Counted from the first letter of the stretch, positions 29,680 to 39,188 are shown. The stretch: 64,000 nt of DNA from Rhizobium sp. (GCA_029865885.1 JARXAK010000202.1:1-64000), one strand, 5' to 3'. Numbers and translations: made by a program. The notes: generated by a model from the sequence alone, not told the origin.

Positions 29680-31023
29680 TTACGACCAGACCGATGGCTG
29701 GTCCTGCATCACCACGATCGTGTCGGGGTGGAAACCCGCAGGAAGCGGAGTGGGCCGCGTCACCTCCACCCCTTCGAGAACGAGATTTTCGACATTCGAC
29801 GCAAAGACCCCGGGCATGCCGCCCGGATAATCCACGAGGCCGATGACCTTGCCGTCCTCCCCGCGCACCCAGGCGTTGGCCCGGCCGGCAGCATCCGGAG
29901 ACGGCGCGAGGTCAAACTTCGTCGGCCGCACATCATACCGGCAGGCATTGAAACGCCCCGGCGCCTGATGGATCGAGACGCGGCGCAGCGTGACGTTGCG
30001 GATGAGCCCCGGCTTGTCGGAATAGAGGTTGATCGCTCCTTCCATCCGCCCCCTTATGTCCTCGAACAGAATGTTCTCGATGGCACCGGCTGGCTGCGTG
30101 CTGCGGCGATCGAGCACCGTCGCTGTGATCGCCTCGCCCGAACCCCAGAAACCCTCGGGCGTCTCCCGGCAATCCAGCGTCAGACGCCGGAACGTGACAT
30201 TGGCCAGGCGTCCTCCATCGCGCGAGAACAGGCCGAGAGCGCGATTGCTGTGGGCGATGTCGCAGTCCTCGAACAGGATGTCGCTCATCTCGCCGAAACT
30301 CTCGGTCCCGAGTTTCAGAGCGCAGCTTTCGCTGATGATGCTGCACTTCGCCACACGGATCGAACGACACGCACCGATCGAGGCTCCGTCCGCTCCCCGG
30401 CTCGTCTTCAGCACCACGCCGTCATCCGCCGTATCGATGACGCAGTTCTCGATGGTGACCCGTTCGCAGCCATCCACCACAACGCCATCGGTGTTGGGCA
30501 TCTTGCGATCGTTGATGATACTGACGCGTTCGAGCCTGACATCCTCGCTGCGGATCAGATGGACGGTCCACATGGCCGACAGGCCGATCTTGATGCCCTC
30601 GATCTGCACATCAGAGCACCGATCGATCACGAGCGTACGGGGCCGGTGTCGCGATGGAATATGGGTTCCCATGTCCTCGAGCAGACCCTCGATAAAGGCT
30701 TCACCTGGCGCCTCGATCATACCTGCCCCCCGGATGCGGATCGAGCGGGCCTCCTGGGCCAGGATGAGAGCCCTGTCGGAATCCTCCGCAATGACGTCGA
30801 CGGTGTTCGATGCGTAGAGCGCATAGTCCGGATCGAAGCGAAGAATCGCCCCCTCATCGAGCCAGAGATCGGTACCGCTCGGAAGGCGCAAGGGGCCGCA
30901 GCGATGGACACCCTTGGGAAGCGACAGCGCGAGCCCGTCAGCGGCGGCGCTGTCGATTGCCTGCTGGAGCGATTGCCCCGGATCGGCAGGGTTCGCTGTG
31001 AATATTTTTCTTGATTTTTCCAT
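29680..31023 (-). CDS. Glycoside hydrolase family 28 (polygalacturonase-like)
   Basis: Parallel beta-helix with 'NTDGVVVDGCERVTIENCVIDTADDGVVLKTS' GH28 active-site motifs. Confidence 0.88.
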   Translation of the reverse strand: MEKSRKIFTANPADPGQSLQQAIDSAAADGLALSLPKGVHRCGPLRLPSGTDLWLDEGAILRFDPDYALYASNTVDVIAEDSDRALILAQEARSIRIRGAGMIEAPGEAFIEGLLEDMGTHIPSRHRPRTLVIDRCSDVQIEGIKIGLSAMWTVHLIRSEDVRLERVSIINDRKMPNTDGVVVDGCERVTIENCVIDTADDGVVLKTSRGADGASIGACRSIRVAKCSIISESCALKLGTESFGEMSDILFEDCDIAHSNRALGLFSRDGGRLANVTFRRLTLDCRETPEGFWGSGEAITATVLDRRSTQPAGAIENILFEDIRGRMEGAINLYSDKPGLIRNVTLRRVSIHQAPGRFNACRYDVRPTKFDLAPSPDAAGRANAWVRGEDGKVIGLVDYPGGMPGVFASNVENLVLEGVEVTRPTPLPAGFHPDTIVVMQDQPSVWS

Positions 31024-31247
31024 GACAAGCACCTCTTCCCAAGCAGTGACATTCTAAGAAAGCCCTGGAAAAGCGCGACTCTGAATGCCAAGTTCCGCAT
31101 ATCAAGCCGATTTCGCGTCAAAATGCCAAATGAAAATTTTTTTGCTTTTATCAGGACAACTTCGAACCGCCACAGCATCGCAGGAGCGGCCGGAACTCTG
31201 GAAGGAGAGAAGACCGATACGCACGCGACGAGAGCATGCGAGCGCAA

Positions 31248-31281
31248 TTTGGCATCGGCGCGAGCGGAATATGATGCTTTT
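31248..31281. promoter_or_regulatory. Candidate LysR-type operator, site 1 (TTTGGCATC-N16-GATGCTTTT)
   Basis: Same architecture and spacing as 33164-33197; upstream of the creatininase-family gene. Confidence 0.5.
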
Positions 31282-31334
31282 CGCGCCCCGCACTTTTGCC
31301 TTATCGAACGGGAAAGACAAAGCGGGACACGGAC

Positions 31335-32135
31335 ATGGCGAAACCCTTCTACTGGAACGAACTGACGACCTATGATTTCGCCGGGCTTTCACCAGAATCG
31401 ACCGTCGCCATCCTGCCAATCGCCTCGACAGAGCAGCACGGGCCCCATCTGCCGATCGCAACCGACGTCGCGATTGCCAATGGCATGCTGGCGGAACTCA
31501 AGAGCCAGCGTCCTGACGACCTCGATTTTCTGGTTCTGCCGACCCAGGAAATCGGCAAGGCCAACGAGCATGTCTACGGCCCCGGCAGCCTGTCATTCGG
31601 CCCTGAAATCCTCATCCCCGCCTGGACGGCGATCGGCGCAAAAGTCGCGGAAGCCGGCATCCGAAAGCTCGTCATCGTCAATTCCCACGGCGGCAATGTC
31701 GATGTCATGAGCATTGTCGGCAGGGAGCTGCGCGTCCGCCACCAGATGGCGGTCGTGTCCACGCAGTGGGGCCGCTTCGGCAATCCCGACGGCATGATCT
31801 CGGAACATGAAAGCCGCTATGGCATCCATGGTGGCGAAGTCGAGACATCGCTGATGCTGCATTTCCGGCCCGAGCTGGTGCGCATGGACAAGGCGCAGAA
31901 CTTCGTCTCGAAGGCCGAGGAAATGCGCGCCAATTCAAAGTTCTTGACGCCGCTTCCGCCGCATTCGCTTGCCTGGATCGCCCATGATCTTAATCCGTAT
32001 GGCGTGGTCGGCGATGCCTCGAAGGGCACGGCCGAAAAGGGCGCCGCGATCTGCAAGCATCAGGTTGAGGGCTTCATCGAATTGCTGCGTGACGTCGCCG
32101 CCTATCCGCTGTCGAACCTCTACACGCCGGGCTGA
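31335..32135 (+). CDS. Creatininase family protein
   Basis: VAILPIASTEQHGPHLPIATDVAIA, 'VIVNSHGGNVDVM', 'HGGEVETSLML'. Confidence 0.92.
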   Translation: MAKPFYWNELTTYDFAGLSPESTVAILPIASTEQHGPHLPIATDVAIANGMLAELKSQRPDDLDFLVLPTQEIGKANEHVYGPGSLSFGPEILIPAWTAIGAKVAEAGIRKLVIVNSHGGNVDVMSIVGRELRVRHQMAVVSTQWGRFGNPDGMISEHESRYGIHGGEVETSLMLHFRPELVRMDKAQNFVSKAEEMRANSKFLTPLPPHSLAWIAHDLNPYGVVGDASKGTAEKGAAICKHQVEGFIELLRDVAAYPLSNLYTPG

Positions 32136-32142
32136 GGACCGC

Positions 32143-33096
32143 TCACGACTGGCCGCGAATGGTCTCGGGGATATGCCCACGGGCCTTCAGATCCTGCACC
32201 AGCGCCAGCAGTTCCTGCATCAGGTATTCGACGAAGAGGCTTGTTGCGGAATCGAGCGGCGCCCGCGCCCGGGCAAAGAGCTTCATCGGTTGATGACGGA
32301 TATGCGCGTCTGTGAGAGGACGGAAGATCAGCTCGCCGCGCCGGCATTCGGCGACTGCATCGAGCGGATTGAGCATGGTGAGCCCTGTGCCGGCCTTGAC
32401 CAGTTGCTTCATCAGTTCGGCTGAATTCGTCTCGACGACAGGCTCGACCAGCAAGGGCAGAGGCGCAAGCGCGAGATCGATGATGTTGCGCAGGCTGGTG
32501 CCCGATTGCGCCAGAATTAGGGGCTCCTGCACCACATCGACCAGATCGATCGCCCCCTCCTCATGGGCCAGTCGATGCCCGGGCGGCAGCACGACGCCCA
32601 CGGGCACGTCGAAATTGGCAAGCGTCCGGATCCCCGGCGTTGCCGGAATATTGAAACCCAGCCCCAGATCCACCTCGCCGGTCAGAACCGGATTGATGGT
32701 GGTCGAGCCGCCATCATTGCGCAGCTTGATCTGAACGCGGGGATGGGCAGCAACGAAGCCAGCCAGGATTTCCGGCAGCGGCCCCGAGGCGAGACCGACC
32801 GTCGTGACCAGAGACACCTTACCGGCCTGCGGCGTCTTCAGGCCACGGATCCGCCCTTCGAGCCGCTCGTAATTCTTCAGAACGTCGCGGATATGCTCGA
32901 CACAGAGCTCCCCGGCAGCCGTGAGCCTCAGTCCTTTCGGCAACCGCTCGAAGATCGGCGCGCCAAGTTCCTCTTCGAGGGCCAGGATCTGGCGATTAAC
33001 AGCAGATGATGCGACATTGAGCCGGGCAGCGGCCTTCCGGATCGAGCCACAGCGGACGATTTCGTTGATGTAGACGAGCTTTCGGGAGTGCAGCAC
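32143..33096 (-). CDS. LysR family transcriptional regulator
   Basis: KLVYINEIVRCGSIRKAAARLNVASSAVNRQILALEEELGAPIFERLPKGLRLTAAG. Confidence 0.95.
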   Translation of the reverse strand: MLHSRKLVYINEIVRCGSIRKAAARLNVASSAVNRQILALEEELGAPIFERLPKGLRLTAAGELCVEHIRDVLKNYERLEGRIRGLKTPQAGKVSLVTTVGLASGPLPEILAGFVAAHPRVQIKLRNDGGSTTINPVLTGEVDLGLGFNIPATPGIRTLANFDVPVGVVLPPGHRLAHEEGAIDLVDVVQEPLILAQSGTSLRNIIDLALAPLPLLVEPVVETNSAELMKQLVKAGTGLTMLNPLDAVAECRRGELIFRPLTDAHIRHQPMKLFARARAPLDSATSLFVEYLMQELLALVQDLKARGHIPETIRGQS

Positions 33097-33163
33097 GGGA
33101 CCTCCGCTGCGTAAAAATTAGCCATGCCGCATCACTATGCAGCATTCCCGCGAGCAGTGCAAA

Positions 33164-33197
33164 AAAAGCATCGACGCGGACGAATTTTGATGCTTTT
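33164..33197. promoter_or_regulatory. Candidate LysR-type operator, site 2 (AAAAGCATC-N16-GATGCTTTT)
   Basis: Perfect 9-bp inverted repeat in the lysR/SBP divergent intergenic region. Confidence 0.6.
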
Positions 33198-33274
33198 CAA
33201 GACGCATGCCAGCCGATCAAATGTCAAAAAAGGGAGCCCAAAAACGGGTCCTGGAACGAACAGGGGAATGATCA

Positions 33275-34291
33275 ATGCGCGACACGCTCACCAAGACCAG
33301 CCTCTTTGCCCTGATGGGCTTTGCAGCTTCGCTGGCTTCCACTTCCGCCGCTCTCGCCCTCGACGAGGTCACCTACGGCACCAACTGGCTGGCCCAGGCC
33401 GAACATGGTGGCTTCTACCAGGCCGTGGCCGACGGCACCTATGAGAAGTATGGCCTCAAGGTCACCGTGGTCCAGGGTGGCCCGCAGGCTGCCAACCGCG
33501 CTCTGCTGATCGCCGGCAAGGTCGATTTTTACATGGGCAGCCCGCTCGGCGAGATGGACGCCGTGAAAGAAGGCATCCCGCTGATCGATGTCGCGGCGAT
33601 CTTCCAGAAGGATCCGCAGGTGCTGCTCGCCCATCCGGATCAGGGCATCGAGAAGTTTGCCGACCTCGCCAAGCTCGATAGCATCTTCATGGGCAAGGAC
33701 GGTTACGTCACCTATTACGAGTGGATGAAGAAGAATTTCGAGGGCTTCACCGACGAGAAATACAAGCCCTACACCTTCAACCCGGCCCCCTTCATCGCCG
33801 ACCCGAAGTCCGCGCAGCAGGGTTACCTGACTTCGGAACCCTATGAGATCGAAAAGCAGGCCGGCTGGGCACCGAAGGTCTTCCTTCTCGCCGACAACGG
33901 CTACAACCCCTATTCGACGATGATCACGACCACGACGACCATGGTCGAGAGCAAGCCCGATCTCGTCCAGCGCTTCGTCGATGCCTCGGCTGAAGGCTGG
34001 TACAACTACCTCTACGGCGACAACAAGGCCGCCAATGACCTCATCAAGAAGGACAATCCGGAAATGACGGATGGTCAGATCGAGTATTCGATCGCCAAGA
34101 TGAAGGAATATGGCATCGTCGAATCCGCCGAAGCGCTGGAAAAGGGCATCGGCTGCATGACCGACGAGAAGTACAAGGCCTTCTTCGACGCCATGGTCCA
34201 GATCGGCGTCCAGCCGGCAGACCTCGACTACAAGAAGGCCTACACCACCCAGTTCGTCTGCAAAGGCGTGGGCATGGCGCTGAAGAAGTAA
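33275..34291 (+). CDS. ABC transporter substrate-binding protein, NMT1/THI5-like (SsuA/TauA/ThiY class)
   Basis: Signal peptide; 'YGTNWLAQAEHGGFYQAVADGTYEKYGLKVTVVQGGPQAANRALLIAGKVDFYMG'. Confidence 0.92.
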   Translation: MRDTLTKTSLFALMGFAASLASTSAALALDEVTYGTNWLAQAEHGGFYQAVADGTYEKYGLKVTVVQGGPQAANRALLIAGKVDFYMGSPLGEMDAVKEGIPLIDVAAIFQKDPQVLLAHPDQGIEKFADLAKLDSIFMGKDGYVTYYEWMKKNFEGFTDEKYKPYTFNPAPFIADPKSAQQGYLTSEPYEIEKQAGWAPKVFLLADNGYNPYSTMITTTTTMVESKPDLVQRFVDASAEGWYNYLYGDNKAANDLIKKDNPEMTDGQIEYSIAKMKEYGIVESAEALEKGIGCMTDEKYKAFFDAMVQIGVQPADLDYKKAYTTQFVCKGVGMALKK

Positions 34292-34297
34292 TCCGCA

Positions 34298-34488
34298 CCT
34301 CCCCCTTGAGGGGGAGGTCGCAGCGAAGCTGCGGGTGGGGGTGATCGGCCGTATCCGCTCACATCACCCCACCCCGGCACTGCGTGCCGACCCTCCCCCT
34401 CGAGGGGAGGGTAAAGCATCAACCGCAATCCGATCTCCCCCCTTGAGGGGGAGATGTCCGGCAGGACAGAGGGGGGTGCCCCACCTCG
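34298..34488. repeat. Composite rhizobial intergenic palindromic repeat (RIME-like)
   Basis: Series of inverted repeats: CCTCCCCCTTGAGGGGGAGG, CCCTCCCCCTCGAGGGGAGGG, ATCTCCCCCCTTGAGGGGGAGAT followed by GTCCGGCAGGACAGAGGGGGGT; further copies near 38.94 and 39.14 kb. Confidence 0.85.
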
Positions 34489-34543
34489 CACCACCACCAC
34501 TGCCGCAACACCAGAATGCAACGCGGATGTAACGCGAGACAGA

Positions 34544-35374
34544 ATGACCAGTTTGCAAGCCACGGAAGCCCCCATCACCCCGCCCCCTCCCGAACAGCGC
34601 CGGGCGCTTGTGGTGATGAAGGACGTGTCCAAGGTGTTCTCCAGCGGCACGGTGGCCTTGACCGGAATGTCGCTCACCGTCAATGGCGGCGAATTCGTCT
34701 CGCTGCTCGGCCCCTCCGGCTGCGGCAAGTCGACGGCACTGCGCATTATCGCCGGCCTCGGCGACACCACATCCGGCACCATTGACTGGCCAAGCTCCCG
34801 CATCAATTCCAAAGGCCTGCCCGAGGGCGACATTTCCTTCGTCTTCCAGGAACCGACGCTGATGCCCTGGGCGACCGTCTTCGGCAATGTCTACCTGCCG
34901 CTCAAGCTGCGCGGCATCTCCAAGTCTGCCGCCAGGGCTGATATCCTGGCTGCCCTCGATCGGGTCGGCCTCAAGGATTTCACGGACGCCTATCCGCGCG
35001 AACTGTCCGGCGGCATGAAGATGCGCGTCTCGATCGCCCGCGCGCTGGTCACCAAGCCGAAGCTTCTCCTGATGGACGAGCCCTTCGCCGCCCTCGATGA
35101 GATCACCCGTCAGAAGCTGAACGACGATGTACTGGCCCTGTGGAAGGAAACAGGCATCACCGTCATCTTCGTCACGCACTCGGTGTTCGAAAGCGCCTAT
35201 CTCTCAAGCCGCATTGTGGTGATGAAGGCCCGCCCCGGTCGGGTCCATGCCGATTTCCCGCTTAAGACCAGCCTCGACCGAGACGCCTTTTACCGCACCT
35301 CGGAGGATTATCGCCAGGCCTGCGAAACCGTCTCCAGGACACTGCTCGAAGCGATCGGCGGGGAGGAACACTGA
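34544..35374 (+). CDS. ABC transporter ATP-binding protein (SsuB/TauB/ThiZ-like)
   Basis: LLGPSGCGKSTALRIIAGL, LSGGMKMRVSIARALVTKPKLLLMDEPFAALDEITRQKL; start MTSLQATEAP chosen because the upstream extension is repeat-derived. Confidence 0.9.
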   Translation: MTSLQATEAPITPPPPEQRRALVVMKDVSKVFSSGTVALTGMSLTVNGGEFVSLLGPSGCGKSTALRIIAGLGDTTSGTIDWPSSRINSKGLPEGDISFVFQEPTLMPWATVFGNVYLPLKLRGISKSAARADILAALDRVGLKDFTDAYPRELSGGMKMRVSIARALVTKPKLLLMDEPFAALDEITRQKLNDDVLALWKETGITVIFVTHSVFESAYLSSRIVVMKARPGRVHADFPLKTSLDRDAFYRTSEDYRQACETVSRTLLEAIGGEEH

Positions 35375-36168
35375 TGACCGGACCGGCCGAAACGCTCGCA
35401 AAGATCCTCGTCCCCATCCTCGTCGTCTGCACACTGCTGGTCATCTGGCAGGTCGGCGTCTGGGTCTCCGGCGTGCCGCAATACATTCTGCCAGGCCCGA
35501 TCGCCATTGCCGGTGCCCTCTTCAAGGACTGGGGCACGCTGTCGCCAGCACTCTGGGTCACCACCAAGATCACGCTGATGTCGCTGGGCTTGGCGCTTCT
35601 CGGCGGCGTCGGCATCGCGGTTGCCCTCGTCCAGTCGAAATGGATCGAGATCGCCTTTTACCCGATCACCGTCATCCTGCAGGTGACCCCGATTGTCGCA
35701 ATCGCCCCGCTGATCCTGATCTATTCTCCCTCGACACAAGTGGCGCTCCTGATCTGCGCCTTCCTCGTCGCCTTTTTCCCGATCCTCTCCAACATGGTCC
35801 AGGGCCTGAAGAGCGTCGACCACAATCTCCTGAACCTGTTCGATCTCTACGGCGCCTCGCGCTGGCAGACGCTGCTCTATCTGAAGCTGCCGGCCTCGCT
35901 CCCCTATTTCATGACCGGTTTGCGCATCGGCGGCGGCCTCGCGCTGATCGCTGCCGTCGTTGCCGAATTTGCGGCCGGTTCCGCTGGCGCCGGTTCCGGC
36001 CTTGCCTTCCGCCTGCTCGAGGCCCAGTTCCGTCTGAACATTCCGCGCCTTTTCGCAGCTTTGTTCTTGCTCTCCTGCCTCGGCGTCGTGATCTTCGCCA
36101 TCACCTCCTTCATTTCCTGGCTGGCGCTGCATCGCTGGCACGAGAGCAGCCTGAAACGAGAAAACTGA
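35374..36168 (+). CDS. ABC transporter permease (SsuC/TauC-like)
   Basis: BPD permease: 'LFDLYGASRWQTLLYLKLPASLPYFMTGLRIGGGLALIAAVVAEF'. Confidence 0.92.
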   Translation: MTGPAETLAKILVPILVVCTLLVIWQVGVWVSGVPQYILPGPIAIAGALFKDWGTLSPALWVTTKITLMSLGLALLGGVGIAVALVQSKWIEIAFYPITVILQVTPIVAIAPLILIYSPSTQVALLICAFLVAFFPILSNMVQGLKSVDHNLLNLFDLYGASRWQTLLYLKLPASLPYFMTGLRIGGGLALIAAVVAEFAAGSAGAGSGLAFRLLEAQFRLNIPRLFAALFLLSCLGVVIFAITSFISWLALHRWHESSLKREN

Positions 36169-37481
36169 TGTCGAGCCCGATTGCCAATCTGCCCGCCGCC
36201 AAGCGCTTCGTCCTTGCCAATGCGACGCTGCCCGAAATCTGTGTCGATGGTGTCGAGGCGCCCGCCTGCGAGGGCCTGATCAGCGCCGACATCGTTGTCG
36301 CCGAGGGCAAGGTCGAGGCCATCCTGAAACCCGGCACCGCCCCATCAGGCCTGCCGTCGACGGATCTCCGCAATGGCATGGTCTGGCCGACCTTCACCGA
36401 CATGCACACCCATCTCGACAAAGGCCATATCTGGGACCGCAGGCCGAACCCCTCAGGCGATTTCATGGGCGCGCTCGAAGCCGTGAAAACCGATCGCGAA
36501 GCCCGCTGGACGGCTGGCGACGTCAAGGCCCGGATGGAATTCTCCCTGCGCACGGCTTACGTCCATGGGACCAGCCTGATCCGCACCCATCTCGACAGCC
36601 TGGCGCCCCAGCACCGCATCTCATTCGAGGTCTTCGCCGAAGTCCGCGACGCCTGGGCCGGCAAGATCGACCTGCAGGCAGCAGCCCTCTTCCCCTTCGA
36701 CCAAATCACCGACGAAGCCTTCTTCAAGGATCTGGTCGAGGTCATCGTCGCCAACAAGGGTCTGCTCGGCGGCGTCACCTATCTGATGCCGGAGCTCGAT
36801 GAGAAGCTCGACATCCTCTTCCGCACCGCCTCCGAAAACGGCCTTGACATCGACCTGCATGTCGACGAGACGCAGGACAAGGAAACCCTGACGCTGAAGA
36901 CGATCGCGGAAGCCAAGCTTCGCAACGGCTTTGAGGGCGCAGTCACCGTCGGCCATTGCTGCTCGCTTGCGCGCCAGGACGATGATCTTGCAAAACGCAC
37001 CATCGATCTGGTGGCGGAGGCGGACCTCTCCGTCGTCTCGCTGCCGATGTGCAACATGTATCTGCAGGACCGTCACCCGGGCCGCACGCCCCGCCAGCGC
37101 GGTGTCACCCTGTTCCATGAACTCACTGCCGCAGGCGTCGCGACCGCCGTCTCCTCCGACAACACCCGCGACCCCTTCTATGCCTATGGCGATCTCGATC
37201 CCGTCGAGGTTTTTCGCGAAGCGGTGCGCATCATCCATCTCGACCATCCGCTGGATACCGCAGCGAGGGTCGTCACGCGCACGCCGGCCAACATTCTGAA
37301 ACGCCCCGACCATGGCCGCATTGCGGTTGGCGCCAAGGCAGATCTCGTCCTCTTCAGCGCACGCCGCTGGAGCGAATTCCTTTCCCGTCCGCAGGCTGAC
37401 CGCATCGTGATGCGGAATGGCATGGGCATCGACCGCAGTCTGCCGGATTACCGCGAACTTGACCCGTTGCTTGGAGCATAG
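36168..37481 (+). CDS. Amidohydrolase, cytosine deaminase-like
   Basis: WPTFTDMHTHLDKGHIW metal motif, 'HVDETQDKETLTLKTIAE', 'VTVGHCCSLA', 'SSDNTRDPFYAYGDLD'. Start at MSSPIANL rather than the 35247 readthrough. Confidence 0.9.
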   Translation: MSSPIANLPAAKRFVLANATLPEICVDGVEAPACEGLISADIVVAEGKVEAILKPGTAPSGLPSTDLRNGMVWPTFTDMHTHLDKGHIWDRRPNPSGDFMGALEAVKTDREARWTAGDVKARMEFSLRTAYVHGTSLIRTHLDSLAPQHRISFEVFAEVRDAWAGKIDLQAAALFPFDQITDEAFFKDLVEVIVANKGLLGGVTYLMPELDEKLDILFRTASENGLDIDLHVDETQDKETLTLKTIAEAKLRNGFEGAVTVGHCCSLARQDDDLAKRTIDLVAEADLSVVSLPMCNMYLQDRHPGRTPRQRGVTLFHELTAAGVATAVSSDNTRDPFYAYGDLDPVEVFREAVRIIHLDHPLDTAARVVTRTPANILKRPDHGRIAVGAKADLVLFSARRWSEFLSRPQADRIVMRNGMGIDRSLPDYRELDPLLGA

Positions 37482-37483
37482 AC

Positions 37484-38896
37484 ATGGCCGACTACGCCAG
37501 GATCAAACAGGAACTGGACGGCATCGCCGTCGAGGACAATCCGGCACTCGTCAAGCAGAAGAGCCGCGACTTCTACTGGTATTCGCCGATCCTGAAGGAA
37601 GAACTCGACAATGTCGTCGGTGACCTCGTCGTCTCGCCGACGACGGAAGAAGAGGTCATCCGGACGCTGAAAGTGGCCTATGCCCATGGCGTTCCCGTCA
37701 CCCCGCGCGGCGGCGGCACCGGCAATTACGGCCAGGCCATGCCGCTGTCAGGTGGCATCGTCTTGAACCTCATCAACATGAACAAGGTGAAGGAGATCCT
37801 GCCCGGTCGTGTCATCTGCGAGCCCGGCATCATCATCTCCGAGCTTGACCGCCAGACCAAGGAACATTCGGGCCAGGAACTGCGCTTCCATCCCTCGACC
37901 AAGCAGACTGCCTCAGTCGCCGGCTTCATCGCCGGCGGCTCCGGCGGCGTCGGATCGATCACCTGGGGCGGCTTGCGCGATCTCGGCAACATCCTGAGGC
38001 TGCGCGTCGTCACCATGGAAGCCGAGCCCCGCGTGCTCGAACTCTCCGCCTGGGACCTGCAAAAAGTCTCCCACGCCTATGGCACCAACGGCATCATCAC
38101 CGAAGTCGAGATGCCGCTGGCACCGGCTTATGACTGGGTCGATGTGATCGTCGGCTATGACGAGTTCATGGACGCGGTAAAATTCGCCGATGCGCTCTCC
38201 CATAAGAACGGCATCCTCTTGAAGGAAGTCGCCCCGATCGCAGCCCCCATCCCCTTCGACTATTTCACCCGCCACAAGCCCTGGCTGAAGGAAGGCCAGT
38301 CGGTTGTGGTGCTGATGGTCGCGCCGCATTCGATGGAGCCTTTCCTCGCGCTCGCCGAGCGGATGAAGGGAGACGTGCGTTTCCGCTCCGACACGGTCGA
38401 AAGCATGAAGGGCATCCCGCATGCCTATGAGCTCACCTGGAACCACACGACGCTGCGGGCGCTGAAGCTCGACACCAACATCACCTATCTGCAGGTCCAG
38501 TATCCCGGCCCCGACCATGTCGAGAAGGTCCGCGTGATGACCGAACTCTTCCCCGACGAGGTGATCGGCCATCTCGAATTCATCAAGTTCGACGGCCAGA
38601 TCCAGTGCGCCGGCCTGCCGCTGGTGCGCTACACGACCAAGGAGCGGCTGGAAGAGATCATCCGCATCCACGAAGAAAACGGCTGCCCGATCTTCAACCC
38701 GCACCGCTACACGCTGGAAGAAGGCGGCATGAAGCAGACCGACCAGGTCCAGCTCGCATTCAAGAAAGAGACGGATCCGAAGGGTCTGCTCAACCCCGGC
38801 AAGATGATCGCCTGGGAAAACCCCGATTTCGATTTTGCGGCGGGCAAGAATTATCTGTTTCCGGGGCTGGAGGTGTTTGCGGAGGCGGGGGAATAG
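37484..38896 (+). CDS. FAD-binding oxidase/dehydrogenase (PCMH-type, GlcD-like)
   Basis: VVSPTTEEEVIRTLKVAYAHGVPVTPRGGGTGNYGQAMPLSGGIVLNL; 'FNPHRYTLEEGGMKQTD'. Confidence 0.9.
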   Translation: MADYARIKQELDGIAVEDNPALVKQKSRDFYWYSPILKEELDNVVGDLVVSPTTEEEVIRTLKVAYAHGVPVTPRGGGTGNYGQAMPLSGGIVLNLINMNKVKEILPGRVICEPGIIISELDRQTKEHSGQELRFHPSTKQTASVAGFIAGGSGGVGSITWGGLRDLGNILRLRVVTMEAEPRVLELSAWDLQKVSHAYGTNGIITEVEMPLAPAYDWVDVIVGYDEFMDAVKFADALSHKNGILLKEVAPIAAPIPFDYFTRHKPWLKEGQSVVVLMVAPHSMEPFLALAERMKGDVRFRSDTVESMKGIPHAYELTWNHTTLRALKLDTNITYLQVQYPGPDHVEKVRVMTELFPDEVIGHLEFIKFDGQIQCAGLPLVRYTTKERLEEIIRIHEENGCPIFNPHRYTLEEGGMKQTDQVQLAFKKETDPKGLLNPGKMIAWENPDFDFAAGKNYLFPGLEVFAEAGE

Positions 38897-38939
38897 GCGT
38901 CGGGCCAGCTTTGACGTGGCTTCGGTAGGTGTCTGGGGT

Positions 38940-39005
38940 ACCCCCCTCTGCCCTCCTGAGCTTGTCGAAGGGCGGGCATCTCCCCCTCAAGGGGGGAGAT
39001 CGGGA
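38940..39005. repeat. RIME-like repeat copy carrying a nested CCTGAGCTTGTCGAAGG palindromic element
   Basis: ACCCCCCTCTG...GGGCATCTCCCCCTCAAGGGGGGAGAT, inverted relative to 34433-34488; the internal spacer is replaced by CCCTCCTGAGCTTGTCGAAGGGCGGG. Confidence 0.8.
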
Positions 39006-39139
39006 CGCGGCCGGTGCCTTGCCCATCCGATATCGATTCAGTCCGGGGTTAGCGATTGAAGACGCTGAATTTAGGAAAAACGGTTTGACGAGGTAACGCC
39101 ACCCACAACGTTTGAAGGAACGAAGCCGGCGCGCCCATC

Positions 39140-39188
39140 CAATCTCCCCCCTTGAGGGGGAGATGTCCGGCAGGACAGAGGGGGGTAC
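39140..39188. repeat. RIME-like repeat copy
   Basis: AATCTCCCCCCTTGAGGGGGAGATGTCCGGCAGGACAGAGGGGGGTA, near-identical to 34433-34478. Confidence 0.85.

Noticed and set aside
34298-34488. Repeat cluster as a CRISPR array
   Set aside because: Units are palindromic, of different lengths, not regularly spaced and recur singly elsewhere; consistent with RIME/REP-type elements.
34454-34543. N-terminal extension of the ABC ATPase (MSGRTEGGAPPR...)
   Set aside because: SPLEGEMSGRTEGG is the translation of the intergenic RIME-like repeat; start moved to ATG 34544.
35247-36167. 744-aa ORF extending the cytosine-deaminase-like protein upstream
   Set aside because: The N-terminal extension is an out-of-frame read of the ABC permease gene; the true start is ATG 36168 overlapping the permease stop.
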